Shown: positions 1-6,159 of the stretch, piece by piece | How positions within the stretch are numbered: position 1 is the stretch's first letter | Layout: each line of letters begins with the position of its first letter | From: UBA7672 sp964529555 | Lineage (GTDB): Bacteria; Pseudomonadota; Alphaproteobacteria; Caulobacterales; Hyphomonadaceae | Length of the DNA stretch: 11,546 bases | Assembly (NCBI GenBank): GCA_964529555.1 | Contig: CAZGWV010000110.1 | Coordinates: 1 to 11,546, forward strand | Reading direction: 5' to 3' | Translations under genes and position numbers: made by a program | The notes under the pieces: model-generated | The model's input: the letters and a program-made list of their open reading frames with translations, nothing else | The model's database searches: none | Told to the model about the DNA's origin: nothing

Positions 1-780
1 CTAGATCAGCCCGCCCAGCGGGCTCGACGGATCGGCATACATCTTCTTCGCCATCCGCCCCGCCAGATACGCCTCGCGTCCCGCGATCACCGCATGCTTC
101 ATCGCGCGCGCCATGCCGATAGGGTCCTTCGCCGCCGCAATCGCCGTGTTCGCGATCACCGCATCGCACCCCAGTTCCATCGCAATGGCGGCGTCCGACG
201 CCGTGCCCACGCCCGCATCGACCAGCACCGGGACTTTGGCTTGCTCGACAATCAGCCTGATATTCACGCGGTTCTGGATGCCCAGCCCCGACCCGATGGG
301 CGACGCCGCCGGCATGATCGCGGCGGCCCCCGCCTCTTCCAGCCGCTTCGCAAACACGACGTCATCGGTGCAATACACCATCACGTCGAAGCCATCCTTC
401 ACCAGCATCTCGGTCGCGCGCAGCGTCTCGATCATGTCTGGATAAAGATGCGCCGTGTTCGACAACACCTCCAGCTTCACAAGGCTCCACCCGCCAGCCT
501 CGCGCGCCAGCCGCAGCGTGCGCACCGCGTCCTCGCCCGTGAAACACCCCGCCGTATTCGGCAGATAGGTGAACCGCTTCGGATCGAGATGATCGATCAG
601 CCGGTCCGCCCCCTTGTCCATCACATTCACGCGCCGCAACGCGACAGTCACAATCTCCGCGCCGGCGGCCTCAGCAGCCTCCGCGTTCTGCGCGTAGGTT
701 GCGTATTTCCCCGTCCCCACGATGAGGCGCGAGGTGAATGCTTTGCCGGCAATGATGAGTTTGTCGTCCGTGTTGGCCAT
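1..780 (-). CDS. thiG: Thiazole synthase ThiG
   Basis: ThiG builds the thiazole phosphate of thiamin in the cytoplasm from 1-deoxy-D-xylulose 5-phosphate, dehydroglycine and sulfur carried as ThiS-thiocarboxylate. The 259-residue protein is full family length and its stop codon occupies the first three bases of the window. Visible family motifs are VALRRVNV (about 46-53), PNTAGCFTGEDAVRT (74-88), VKLEVL with the expected Schiff-base lysine at K102, and the phosphate-binding stretches ASPIGSGLGIQNR and VDAGVGTASDAA in the C-terminal half of the TIM barrel. The ATG at 780 is preceded by AGGA seven bases upstream, and this ribosome site lies inside the tail of a toxin gene relic. Its partner thiS lies upstream on the same strand, but about 375 bases of foreign-looking sequence separate them. 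No key residue appears to be missing. Confidence 0.97.
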   Translation of the reverse strand: MANTDDKLIIAGKAFTSRLIVGTGKYATYAQNAEAAEAAGAEIVTVALRRVNVMDKGADRLIDHLDPKRFTYLPNTAGCFTGEDAVRTLRLAREAGGWSLVKLEVLSNTAHLYPDMIETLRATEMLVKDGFDVMVYCTDDVVFAKRLEEAGAAAIMPAASPIGSGLGIQNRVNIRLIVEQAKVPVLVDAGVGTASDAAIAMELGCDAVIANTAIAAAKDPIGMARAMKHAVIAGREAYLAGRMAKKMYADPSSPLGGLI

Positions 781-789
781 GAAGGCGTC

Positions 790-883
790 CTACGCCGTCG
801 GGATCGACAACTCAACATTCTGCAGCGCCTGCCAACGCCTGCCGAAGCGGAACTGGCGTGCCCTGATCGAAGAGAATTTTCAC
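790..883 (-). pseudogene. Truncated, frameshifted DUF5615 toxin-like relic
   Basis: Starting with GTG at 883, five bases after the DUF433 stop, the minus strand reads VKILFDQGTPVPLRQALAGA and then meets TGA at 814-812. This N-terminus is characteristic of DUF5615 proteins (PIN-like, Mut7-C-related), which normally follow DUF433 genes and run to about 110-120 residues. Moving to the next frame near the break continues as LQNVELSIPTA before TAG at 792-790, which resembles the following family segment, so a frameshift is likely. Only about 30 codons remain and the acidic catalytic residues downstream are gone. The relic ends just before thiG, whose ribosome site it supplies. The family match is from memory of the conserved N-terminus and was not searched. 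Confidence 0.72.
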
Positions 884-888
884 CTGGC

Positions 889-1107
889 CTAAGCCGTCTC
901 AAGGCTGCGCTGGGCATACTCCAGCACGGCTTCCACCTGGGAGCGCTCAACACCGGCGAACCAGTTCAGGAATTCGTCAACCGTGGCGCCGCCCTCGATG
1001 TTCTCGAACAGGGCCTTCACGGGAACGCGCGTCCCCTTGAACAGCCAGACGCCGCCAACCTTGCCAGGCAGGCGCTCGACAGCGGCGCATTGGGACCAGT
1101 CGATCAT
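889..1107 (-). CDS. DUF433 domain protein, antitoxin-like
   Basis: A 72-residue protein matching the DUF433 (COG2442) pattern: GGVWLFKGTRVPVKALFENI (about 18-37), then GGATVDEFLNWF and VEAVLEYAQRSL. These small helix-turn-helix-like proteins usually sit directly upstream of DUF5615 genes and are regarded as antitoxins or regulators of a putative toxin-antitoxin pair. Here the gene lies between thiS and thiG in the same direction, 49 bases after the thiS stop, and its downstream partner survives only as a short relic. No clear ribosome site precedes the ATG, so it may be translated by coupling from thiS. It is intact and in the normal size range. It may be an orphan antitoxin that neutralises a related toxin elsewhere, or a passive leftover. 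Confidence 0.85.
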   Translation of the reverse strand: MIDWSQCAAVERLPGKVGGVWLFKGTRVPVKALFENIEGGATVDEFLNWFAGVERSQVEAVLEYAQRSLETA

Positions 1108-1156
1108 GCCAGCAAGGTGGGGCAGGCAAGCTGGCTAGGCAAGGTTGCCGGCCCCA

Positions 1157-1357
1157 TCACCCACCCCCAACAAACTGCACGATCTCGATCCTGTCCCCCT
1201 CGGCCAGCCGGGTATCCGCATAAGCCGACTTCGGAACGATCTCTCGGTTCCGCTCCACGGCCACGCCTTTCTGCGGCAGGCCGAGTTGCTCCAGAAACGC
1301 CGAAACCGTCGTCCCGTCAGGCGTTTCCGCCGCCTCGCCGTTCAGAAAGAGCTTCAT
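1157..1357 (-). CDS. thiS: Sulfur carrier protein ThiS
   Basis: ThiS is the ubiquitin-like sulfur carrier for thiazole synthesis. Its C-terminal glycine is adenylated by ThiF or MoeB, thiocarboxylated, and used by ThiG. The 66-residue length is exactly usual. The N-terminus MKLFLNGE, the middle GVAVERNREIVPKS, the segment LAEGDRIEIVQFV and the terminal GGG match the family, and the essential C-terminal glycines are present. It is the first gene of the minus-strand thiazole operon and points toward thiG, but a DUF433 gene and a toxin relic separate the two. The upstream 118 bases shared with aroQ contain no recognisable TPP riboswitch. Confidence 0.95.
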   Translation of the reverse strand: MKLFLNGEAAETPDGTTVSAFLEQLGLPQKGVAVERNREIVPKSAYADTRLAEGDRIEIVQFVGGG

Positions 1358-1475
1358 TGGCCATTCTCGGGCATTTCATCGTCTCAGGCATTTGATCCCG
1401 CTCGGGATTCGCCTATTCATTCCTCGCCGCGCGGAGGGGGCCGCGTTGCGAACCGATCTCATCTAGGCGTCTCGC
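1358..1475. other. Divergent thiS / aroQ intergenic region
   Basis: These 118 bases separate the thiazole operon (leftward) from aroQ-accB-accC (rightward), so both promoters must lie here or in coding sequence. I see no convincing -35/-10 pair and no good ribosome site for aroQ. One CTGAGA-like string occurs on the minus strand but without the rest of a TPP aptamer. A six-codon ATG ORF on the minus strand ends in a TGA that overlaps the thiS ATG; I attach no function to it. Confidence 0.5.
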
Positions 1476-1925
1476 ATGAGCCTGACCATCTACGTCCTGA
1501 ACGGCCCCAACCTCAACCTCCTGGGTGAGCGCGAGCCGGCCATTTACGGAACGGCCACGCTCGCCGACCTTGAAAAGCTGTCGCAGACAGTCGCCGCGCC
1601 CCTTGGGGCCACCGTCGTATTCCGCCAGTCAAACCACGAAGGCGAGCTTGTGGATTGGGTGCAGGAAGCACGTAGACAGGCCGCCGCCGTGGTCATAAAC
1701 GCGGGCGGCTACACACATACCTCCGTCGCCCTCCACGACGCCTTGAAGGTGTTGACCATTCCGGTCGTGGAAGTGCATCTCAGCAATCCCGGCAATCGGG
1801 AAGACTTCAGGCACAGGAGCCTGGTGTCCCCTGCCGCCTCCGGCGTCGTCGCCGGCTTTGGTCCCCTGGGTTATCGCCTCGCCATTGAGGCGGCGGTCGC
1901 CCTCGCCGCAAGCAAGAAAGACTGA
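1476..1925 (+). CDS. aroQ: 3-dehydroquinate dehydratase, type II
   Basis: This cytoplasmic enzyme converts 3-dehydroquinate to 3-dehydroshikimate, step three of the shikimate pathway, and forms dodecamers. The 149-residue length is normal for type II. In order one sees VLNGPNLNLLGEREPAIYG with the active-site tyrosine at about Y24, FRQSNHEGELVDWVQ (49-63), VINAGGYTHTSVALHDAL with N75 and catalytic H81, VVEVHLSNP with H101, and the R112-containing segment REDFRHRSL followed by SPAASGVVAGFG. It starts a plus-strand run with accB five bases downstream, an arrangement common in alphaproteobacteria. No strong Shine-Dalgarno is visible before the ATG. Confidence 0.97.
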   Translation: MSLTIYVLNGPNLNLLGEREPAIYGTATLADLEKLSQTVAAPLGATVVFRQSNHEGELVDWVQEARRQAAAVVINAGGYTHTSVALHDALKVLTIPVVEVHLSNPGNREDFRHRSLVSPAASGVVAGFGPLGYRLAIEAAVALAASKKD

Positions 1926-1930
1926 CCCTC

Positions 1931-2416
1931 ATGGCCGAGAAGCCTTCCGACAAGAATGGCAGGTTCGACACCGGACTGATCCGGGAACTCGCCGCCATCC
2001 TGCGCGAAGCCGATCTCGGCGAGATCGAGATCGAGCAGGCCGGCACGCGCATCAAGGTCGTGAAGCCCGCCGCCGCCCACGTCGCCTACGCGCCCGCCCC
2101 GGTCGCAGCCGCGCCTGCGCCCGCCGCCGCTGCGGCTGCACCGGCTGCCGCCGCGCCCGCCGCCGCTTCCCTCCGCGATCACCCCGGCGCCGTGAAATCG
2201 CCCATGGTCGGCACCGTCTATCTCCAGGCCGAGGAAGGCGCGAAGAAATTCGTCAACGTCGGCGACCTGGTCAGCGGCGGACAGACGCTCCTGCTGATCG
2301 AAGCGATGAAGACGTTCAACCCGGTCACCGCCCCGCGCAGCGGTAAGGTCACGCAAATCCTGGTCGACAACCAGCAGCCGGTCGAGTTCGGCGAACCTCT
2401 CATCGTCATCGAGTAG
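1931..2416 (+). CDS. accB: Acetyl-CoA carboxylase biotin carboxyl carrier protein
   Basis: AccB carries the biotin that shuttles CO2 between biotin carboxylase (AccC) and the carboxyltransferase in the first committed step of fatty acid synthesis. The 161-residue protein has a helical N-terminal region (1-46), a flexible Ala/Pro linker (about 47-79), and a C-terminal biotinyl domain from about residue 87. The biotinylation motif EAMK places the modified lysine at K127, and SPMVGT at 90-95 is the start of the hammerhead fold. The gene lies five bases after aroQ and four bases before accC, so the three are surely one transcript and AccB/AccC are made together. Confidence 0.97.
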   Translation: MAEKPSDKNGRFDTGLIRELAAILREADLGEIEIEQAGTRIKVVKPAAAHVAYAPAPVAAAPAPAAAAAAPAAAAPAAASLRDHPGAVKSPMVGTVYLQAEEGAKKFVNVGDLVSGGQTLLLIEAMKTFNPVTAPRSGKVTQILVDNQQPVEFGEPLIVIE

Positions 2417-2420
2417 CGCG

Positions 2421-3764
2421 ATGTTCGAGAAAATCCTGATCGCGAACCGTGGCGAGATCGCTCTCCGCGTCCACCGTGCCTGTAAGGAGATGGGCATCTC
2501 CACGGTCGCCATCCACTCCGAGGCGGACCGCAACGCCATGCACGTCCGCCTCGCGGATGAAAGCGTCTGCGTCGGCCCCGCGCCCTCGCCCAAATCCTAC
2601 CTGAACATCCCCGCCATCATCACCGCCGCCAAGATCACCGGCGCGCAGGCGATCCATCCCGGCTACGGCTTCCTCTCCGAGAACGCCAAATTCGCCGAGA
2701 TTGTCGAGAAGTCCGGCATCACCTTCATCGGGCCCAAGCCCGAACACATCCGCATGATGGGCGACAAGATCACGGCGAAGGACGCGATCCAGACCGCCGG
2801 CGTCCCCGTCGTCCCCGGCTCCGATGGCGAAGTCCCCGGCCTCGAAAGCGCCAAGGCCAACGCCGCGCGCATCGGCTATCCCGTCCTCATCAAGGCCACC
2901 GCCGGCGGCGGCGGCCGCGGCATGAAGGTCGCCCACACGCCCGAAGACCTCGAACTCGCCTTCACCACGGCGCGCACCGAAGCCAAGACCGCCTTCGGCA
3001 ACGACGCCGTCTACATGGAGAAATATCTCCAGAAGCCGCGCCATATCGAGATCCAGGTCGTCGCCGACAGCCACGGCAACGTCATCCACCTGGGCGAGCG
3101 CGACTGCTCGCTGCAACGCCGCCACCAGAAGGTGTTCGAGGAAGCCCCCTCGCCCGTCATCGGCGACGCAGCCCGCGCCGCCATCGGCAAGACCGTCACC
3201 GCCGCCATCAAGAAGCTCGGCTATCTCGGCGTCGGCACCATCGAATTTCTCTACGAAAATGGCGAGTTCTACTTCATCGAGATGAACACCCGCCTCCAGG
3301 TCGAACACCCGGTCACCGAGATGATCACCGACGTCGATCTCGTGCAGGAACAGATCCGCATCGCGGCTGGCGAGAAGCTCTCGCTGACGCAGAAGGAAGT
3401 CCTCTTCCACGGCCACGCCATCGAATGCCGCATCAACGCCGAAAACGCCGAAACCTTCGCACCGTCCCCCGGCCTGATCGCGGACTTCCACGCCCCCGGC
3501 GGCCTCGGCGTCCGCCTCGATAGCGCGGCCTACGCCGGCTATCGCGTGCCGCCGCACTACGACAGCTTGATCGGCAAGCTCATCGTCCACGCACCCACGC
3601 GCAAGGAAGCCTTGACCCGCCTGCGCCGCGCGCTCGATGAAACCGTCGTCGCCGGCGTCGAAACAACCCTCCCGCTCCACCGCCGCCTCGCCGCCAATGA
3701 AGACGTCGCCAAAGGCGACTACGACATCCACTGGCTCGAGAAATTCCTCGGGATGAAGAAGTAG
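2421..3764 (+). CDS. accC: Acetyl-CoA carboxylase biotin carboxylase subunit
   Basis: AccC uses ATP and bicarbonate to carboxylate the biotin on AccB. The 447-residue length is typical. The N-terminal domain opens with FEKILIANRGEIALRV. The ATP-grasp domain shows K158 in VLIKAT followed by the glycine-rich loop GGGGRGMKV (162-170), then HLGERDCSLQRRHQKVFEEAPS (223-244), and the active-site stretch IEMNTRLQVEHPVTE with E287, N289, R291 and E295. The gene follows accB by four bases. A long antisense open frame covers it, but the conservation is entirely on this strand. The 124-bp inverted repeat starting 26 bases after the stop probably ends the operon transcript. Confidence 0.98.
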   Translation: MFEKILIANRGEIALRVHRACKEMGISTVAIHSEADRNAMHVRLADESVCVGPAPSPKSYLNIPAIITAAKITGAQAIHPGYGFLSENAKFAEIVEKSGITFIGPKPEHIRMMGDKITAKDAIQTAGVPVVPGSDGEVPGLESAKANAARIGYPVLIKATAGGGGRGMKVAHTPEDLELAFTTARTEAKTAFGNDAVYMEKYLQKPRHIEIQVVADSHGNVIHLGERDCSLQRRHQKVFEEAPSPVIGDAARAAIGKTVTAAIKKLGYLGVGTIEFLYENGEFYFIEMNTRLQVEHPVTEMITDVDLVQEQIRIAAGEKLSLTQKEVLFHGHAIECRINAENAETFAPSPGLIADFHAPGGLGVRLDSAAYAGYRVPPHYDSLIGKLIVHAPTRKEALTRLRRALDETVVAGVETTLPLHRRLAANEDVAKGDYDIHWLEKFLGMKK

Positions 3765-3790
3765 GCGCTGGCCGTCCGGTGAGCTGAACA

Positions 3791-3914
3791 CATCCTTCGA
3801 GACGATCGCCTTCGGCGATCCCTCAGGATGAGGTCTGCACGCTTTGCTGCGTCTTGGCGCCCGCCGGCCTCATCCTGAGGGATCGGCGCAACGCGCCGAT
3901 CGTCTCGAAGGATG
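3791..3914. repeat. 124-bp composite inverted repeat, copy 1 (REP/BIME-like)
   Basis: The left arm (3791-3833) and right arm (3868-3914) pair through two perfect 17-bp blocks: the outer block begins CATCCTTCGAGAC, the inner one GATCCCTCAGGATGAGG. The cores between the blocks differ, and each arm also folds on itself: GATCGCC/GGCGATC around TTC on the left, GATCGGCGC/GCGCCGATC around AAC on the right. The 34-base spacer is unrelated to that of copy 2 at 9453-9576, yet both units are exactly 124 bp. Similar CATCCTTCGAGACG...CCTCAGGATGAGG elements are, as I recall, dispersed in many alphaproteobacterial genomes. The element sits between accC and aat and could end transcription or stabilise the accC mRNA. 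Confidence 0.9.
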
Positions 3915-3978
3915 CGTTATTCGCCCAGCAGCACGCCCCCGCTTGCCACCCCGCACGCATCCCGCAACAATCCCGCGC

Positions 3979-4626
3979 ATGTCCCGCGTCTTCGGTCCCG
4001 ACGAACTCCTCGACTGCTACCGCCGCGGCGTCTTCCCCATGGCCGACGCGCACGACGACCCGCGCCTCTTCCTCGTCGACCCCGACCTGCGCGGCATTCT
4101 CCCCCTCAACGCCCTCCACATTTCCCGCAGCCTCCGCAAGACCGTCCGCCAGGACATCTTCGAAATCCGCGTGAACACCGCCTTCTCGCGCGTGATGCAG
4201 CTCTGCGCCGAAGCCGCGCCAGACCGCCCCAGCACCTGGATCAACTCCCCGATCCTCAACCTCTACAGCGCGCTCCATCGTCTCGGCCACGCCCACAGCG
4301 TCGAGGCATGGCGTAACGATCAGCTCGTCGGCGGCCTCTACGGCGTAAGCCTGCAAGGCGCCTTCTTCGGTGAAAGCATGTTCTCGCGCGAGACCGACGC
4401 CTCGAAAGTCGCGCTGGTAAATCTCGTCGCCCGCCTCAATCGCGGCGGCTACACCCTGCTCGACACGCAGTTCGTCACCGCCCACCTGCAGACATTCGGC
4501 GTGCACGAAATGGCCCGCGACGACTTCCACGTCCTGCTGCGCGCGGCGCTGCAGGTCGAAGCGACATTTCCGGCGGAGCCGATATCAGGTCAGGAAGCGC
4601 TGCAGCTGATAACCCAGACGTCGTAG
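3979..4626 (+). CDS. aat: Leucyl/phenylalanyl-tRNA-protein transferase
   Basis: Aat adds Leu or Phe from aminoacyl-tRNA to proteins with N-terminal Arg or Lys, marking them for ClpS/ClpAP degradation. I start it at the ATG at 3979, giving 215 residues beginning MSRVFGPDELLDCYRRGVFP. The frame is open back to 3844, but that extension would run through the inverted repeat and has no family resemblance. Motifs seen are GVFPMAD, LRGILPL, TWINSPI, VGGLYGVSLQGAFFGESMFS (117-136) with the GESMFS active-site loop, and TLLDTQFVTAHLQTFGV (159-175) with the conserved D-T-Q. The last 37 bases overlap the convergent DUF2155 gene. No obvious ribosome site precedes the ATG. Confidence 0.95.
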   Translation: MSRVFGPDELLDCYRRGVFPMADAHDDPRLFLVDPDLRGILPLNALHISRSLRKTVRQDIFEIRVNTAFSRVMQLCAEAAPDRPSTWINSPILNLYSALHRLGHAHSVEAWRNDQLVGGLYGVSLQGAFFGESMFSRETDASKVALVNLVARLNRGGYTLLDTQFVTAHLQTFGVHEMARDDFHVLLRAALQVEATFPAEPISGQEALQLITQTS

Positions 4627-5051
4627 GTCGGGTGTTCCAGCGCGTTGAGACCGGGGCTCGACGCATACATCCAGCCCGAGAACAGCAGCCCGTCCGGCCC
4701 GATCGGCTGCGGGCCCTTGCTCACCCGCGAGGATGTATCCGCCGGGCCGGAAACCGGCTGTTTCTCCGCCGGCGTTGTCGAGCGGATTTCGAGGAAAGCC
4801 GCCGACTCCGGCGTCTCGCGCGGATCGGCCTGATAGCACGCCCGCACCGTCACGCGCAGCCGGCCGAACGACAGGGAGTCGCCCACCTTCGCGCTGAGAT
4901 CGCGCGAATTGCCCGTGATCTTGTCCAGCGCCCGCAGCTTCACGGCCGGGAACGACTGCATCGATGTCCCGCTCGTATCCTGCGCCGAGGCGGCCGGCGC
5001 GAACACCAGCATCAACGCTGCGACAGCAGCCGCAAACCCACGGATCGTCAT
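4590..5051 (-). CDS. DUF2155 periplasmic protein
   Basis: A 153-residue protein of the alphaproteobacterial DUF2155 family. Its biochemical role is not known to me. Residues 1-23 form a signal peptide ending ASA before Q24, so it is probably exported. The family core is visible as VKLRALDKITGNSRDL (37-52), SFGRLRVTVRACY (61-73), PRETPESAAFLEI (77-89), LLFSGWMYASSPGLNALEHPTYDVWVISC (122-150). Two cysteines, C72 and C150, could form a disulfide. Residues 91-118 are a polar insert. The start overlaps the mlaD stop as ATGA, so translation is coupled. Its 3' end overlaps aat on the other strand by 37 bases, leaving no room for a private terminator between the two. Confidence 0.9.
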   Translation of the reverse strand: MTIRGFAAAVAALMLVFAPAASAQDTSGTSMQSFPAVKLRALDKITGNSRDLSAKVGDSLSFGRLRVTVRACYQADPRETPESAAFLEIRSTTPAEKQPVSGPADTSSRVSKGPQPIGPDGLLFSGWMYASSPGLNALEHPTYDVWVISCSAS

Positions 5052-5539
5052 GGCGTTGTCTCCACGGCCCCGCCGCTATCGCCCCCGCCGCCGCCCGCCG
5101 CACTCACGGCATCGATCAGCAGGCGCAGGATATCCACGCTGCCGGTCGAATACTCGAACACGCCCGACCCATCGGTCGGCATGTTGTCCGGGTCGCCGCC
5201 CGGCGCGATGAAGATATAGTTGCCGCCCAGCAGGCCATCGGCCTGGATCTGCACCGCCGAATCCAGCGGCAAGGCGAGCGCGCGGCTCACCGTCAGCTTC
5301 ACTTCGGCGCGCAGCGTCTCGGGGTTCACCTTCACATCGGTCACCGAGCCGACCTTCACGCCCGCCAGCCGCACATCCGTGCCCGGCGCAATCGCATCGG
5401 CGCGCGGGAACTTCGCGAGCAACTGATAGCTGTCCCCCGTCGCCGCGTCAGACCGCTGCGACAGCGAATAGACGAGGAAGAACCCCGCCACGAGGACGAC
5501 TGCCAGGCCGACCAGTGTTTCAAAAAGCGATTCGCGCAT
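5048..5539 (-). CDS. mlaD: MlaD-like MCE domain lipid transport protein
   Basis: MlaD proteins are inner-membrane-anchored, periplasmic MCE-domain subunits that form hexameric rings passing phospholipids between membranes. The 163-residue protein has one N-terminal membrane segment (about 8-26, LVGLAVVLVAGFFLVYSL) and an MCE domain with FPRADAIAPGTDVRLAGVKVGSV (44-66), the hydrophobic loop DGLLGGNYIFIAPGG (101-115), and a Gly-rich end. The usual neighbours mlaE and mlaF are not in this window. It overlaps the NDUFA12 stop by one base (TGATG) and the DUF2155 start by four (ATGA), so all three are co-translated. The length and lack of a long C-terminal helix fit the short MlaD class rather than PqiB or YebT. 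Confidence 0.92.
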   Translation of the reverse strand: MRESLFETLVGLAVVLVAGFFLVYSLSQRSDAATGDSYQLLAKFPRADAIAPGTDVRLAGVKVGSVTDVKVNPETLRAEVKLTVSRALALPLDSAVQIQADGLLGGNYIFIAPGGDPDNMPTDGSGVFEYSTGSVDILRLLIDAVSAAGGGGGDSGGAVETTP

Positions 5540-5925
5540 CAGGGCGTCCAGGACTCATAATCGCCGGAGCTCCTGGCCCGCTGTCCGCCCTCGGCAAGGC
5601 TGCCTTGGGGGCGATACGCGCCCGGCGTTCCGGTCAGGTTGGGCTTGTGGGGCTTTTCCCACGGCTTGGTCGGCAGCGGGTCCACGGTTGGCGGCTTGTC
5701 GAAGGTGTGGTGCAGCCAGCCATGCCATTCGGCCGGTATCTTGGAAGGCTCCGCATAGCCCTGATAGATCACATAGCGACGCTTGCGGCCTTCCAGGCTG
5801 GGTTTCTTCTCTTCGTAGTATTTGTTGCCCTGATCGTCCTTGCCGACATAGGCGGCGCGGCGGCCGATGTCGAAGCGGGCGCCAATCGTGGCGCCGTTCC
5901 ACCAGGTGAAGATCGACTTCAGCAT
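5539..5925 (-). CDS. Complex I accessory subunit, NDUFA12/B17.2 family
   Basis: This protein is the bacterial counterpart of the mitochondrial 17.2-kDa accessory subunit of NADH:ubiquinone oxidoreductase, found in alphaproteobacteria and expected on the matrix-equivalent (cytoplasmic) arm. I choose the ATG at 5925 (128 residues, MLKSIFTWWNG...) because GGGGA lies five bases upstream and family members begin this way; an in-frame GTG at 5937 would add only MGTL. Family signatures are TWWNGATIGARF (7-18), GNKYYEE (33-39), RRYVIYQGYAEPSKIPAEW (49-67), HGWLHH and KPNLTGTPGAYRPQGSL (94-110). It heads the minus-strand operon, far from the main nuo cluster as is usual, and overlaps mlaD by one base. 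Confidence 0.95.
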   Translation of the reverse strand: MLKSIFTWWNGATIGARFDIGRRAAYVGKDDQGNKYYEEKKPSLEGRKRRYVIYQGYAEPSKIPAEWHGWLHHTFDKPPTVDPLPTKPWEKPHKPNLTGTPGAYRPQGSLAEGGQRARSSGDYESWTP

Positions 5926-5937
5926 CAAGGTCCCCAC

Positions 5938-6159
5938 ATGGCCTGCAGATAGGCGGGATTTCAGTTAGATAGGCGCCAGTACGGCGGCGCGAATATGGCG
6001 CCCGCGAACAAATGGGTCCAGCGCGGCGACAGCCTTGGCTGTGCGACAATTTCCTGTGGGCAGGCAAGCCCGAAGCACACCATCATGTGGCCGATTCGCG
6101 CTCGAATCCGCCCCATACTGCCGCATGGCTGTCTCACAGCCGCCCAGCCGGAGGCCCTC
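5938..6159. promoter_or_regulatory. Divergent NDUFA12 / RNR-like control region
   Basis: This 222-base gap must hold promoters for both the leftward NDUFA12-mlaD-DUF2155 operon and the rightward RNR-like gene. Two direct copies of AGATAGGCG lie at 5947-5955 and 5967-5975, 20 bases apart start to start. An inverted repeat GATTCG/CGAATC (6093-6108) contains two GANTC sites, the CcrM methylase target in many alphaproteobacteria. A CATACT at 6113-6118 could be a -10 box for the rightward gene but has no good -35. I found no cobalamin aptamer and no convincing NrdR box. Confidence 0.4.

Noticed and set aside
1358..1475. TPP riboswitch before thiS
   Set aside because: Only an isolated CTGAGA is present on the minus strand; the other conserved THI-box segments are missing.
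2406..3791. A 461-codon open frame antisense to accC
   Set aside because: Same codon-bias shadow; accC on the plus strand is unambiguous.
3844..3978. Upstream extension of aat (260 residues)
   Set aside because: The extension translates the right arm of the 124-bp repeat; family members begin near the ATG at 3979.
5995..6159. Upstream in-frame start for the RNR-like protein (855 residues)
   Set aside because: The ATG at 6160 has GGAGG at ideal spacing, while the 55 extra residues look like translated promoter sequence.
5938..6159. Cobalamin riboswitch or NrdR boxes before the RNR-like gene
   Set aside because: No B12-box core was found, and ACACCATCATGTGG near 6077-6090 is only a weak, single match to an NrdR box, which normally comes in pairs.
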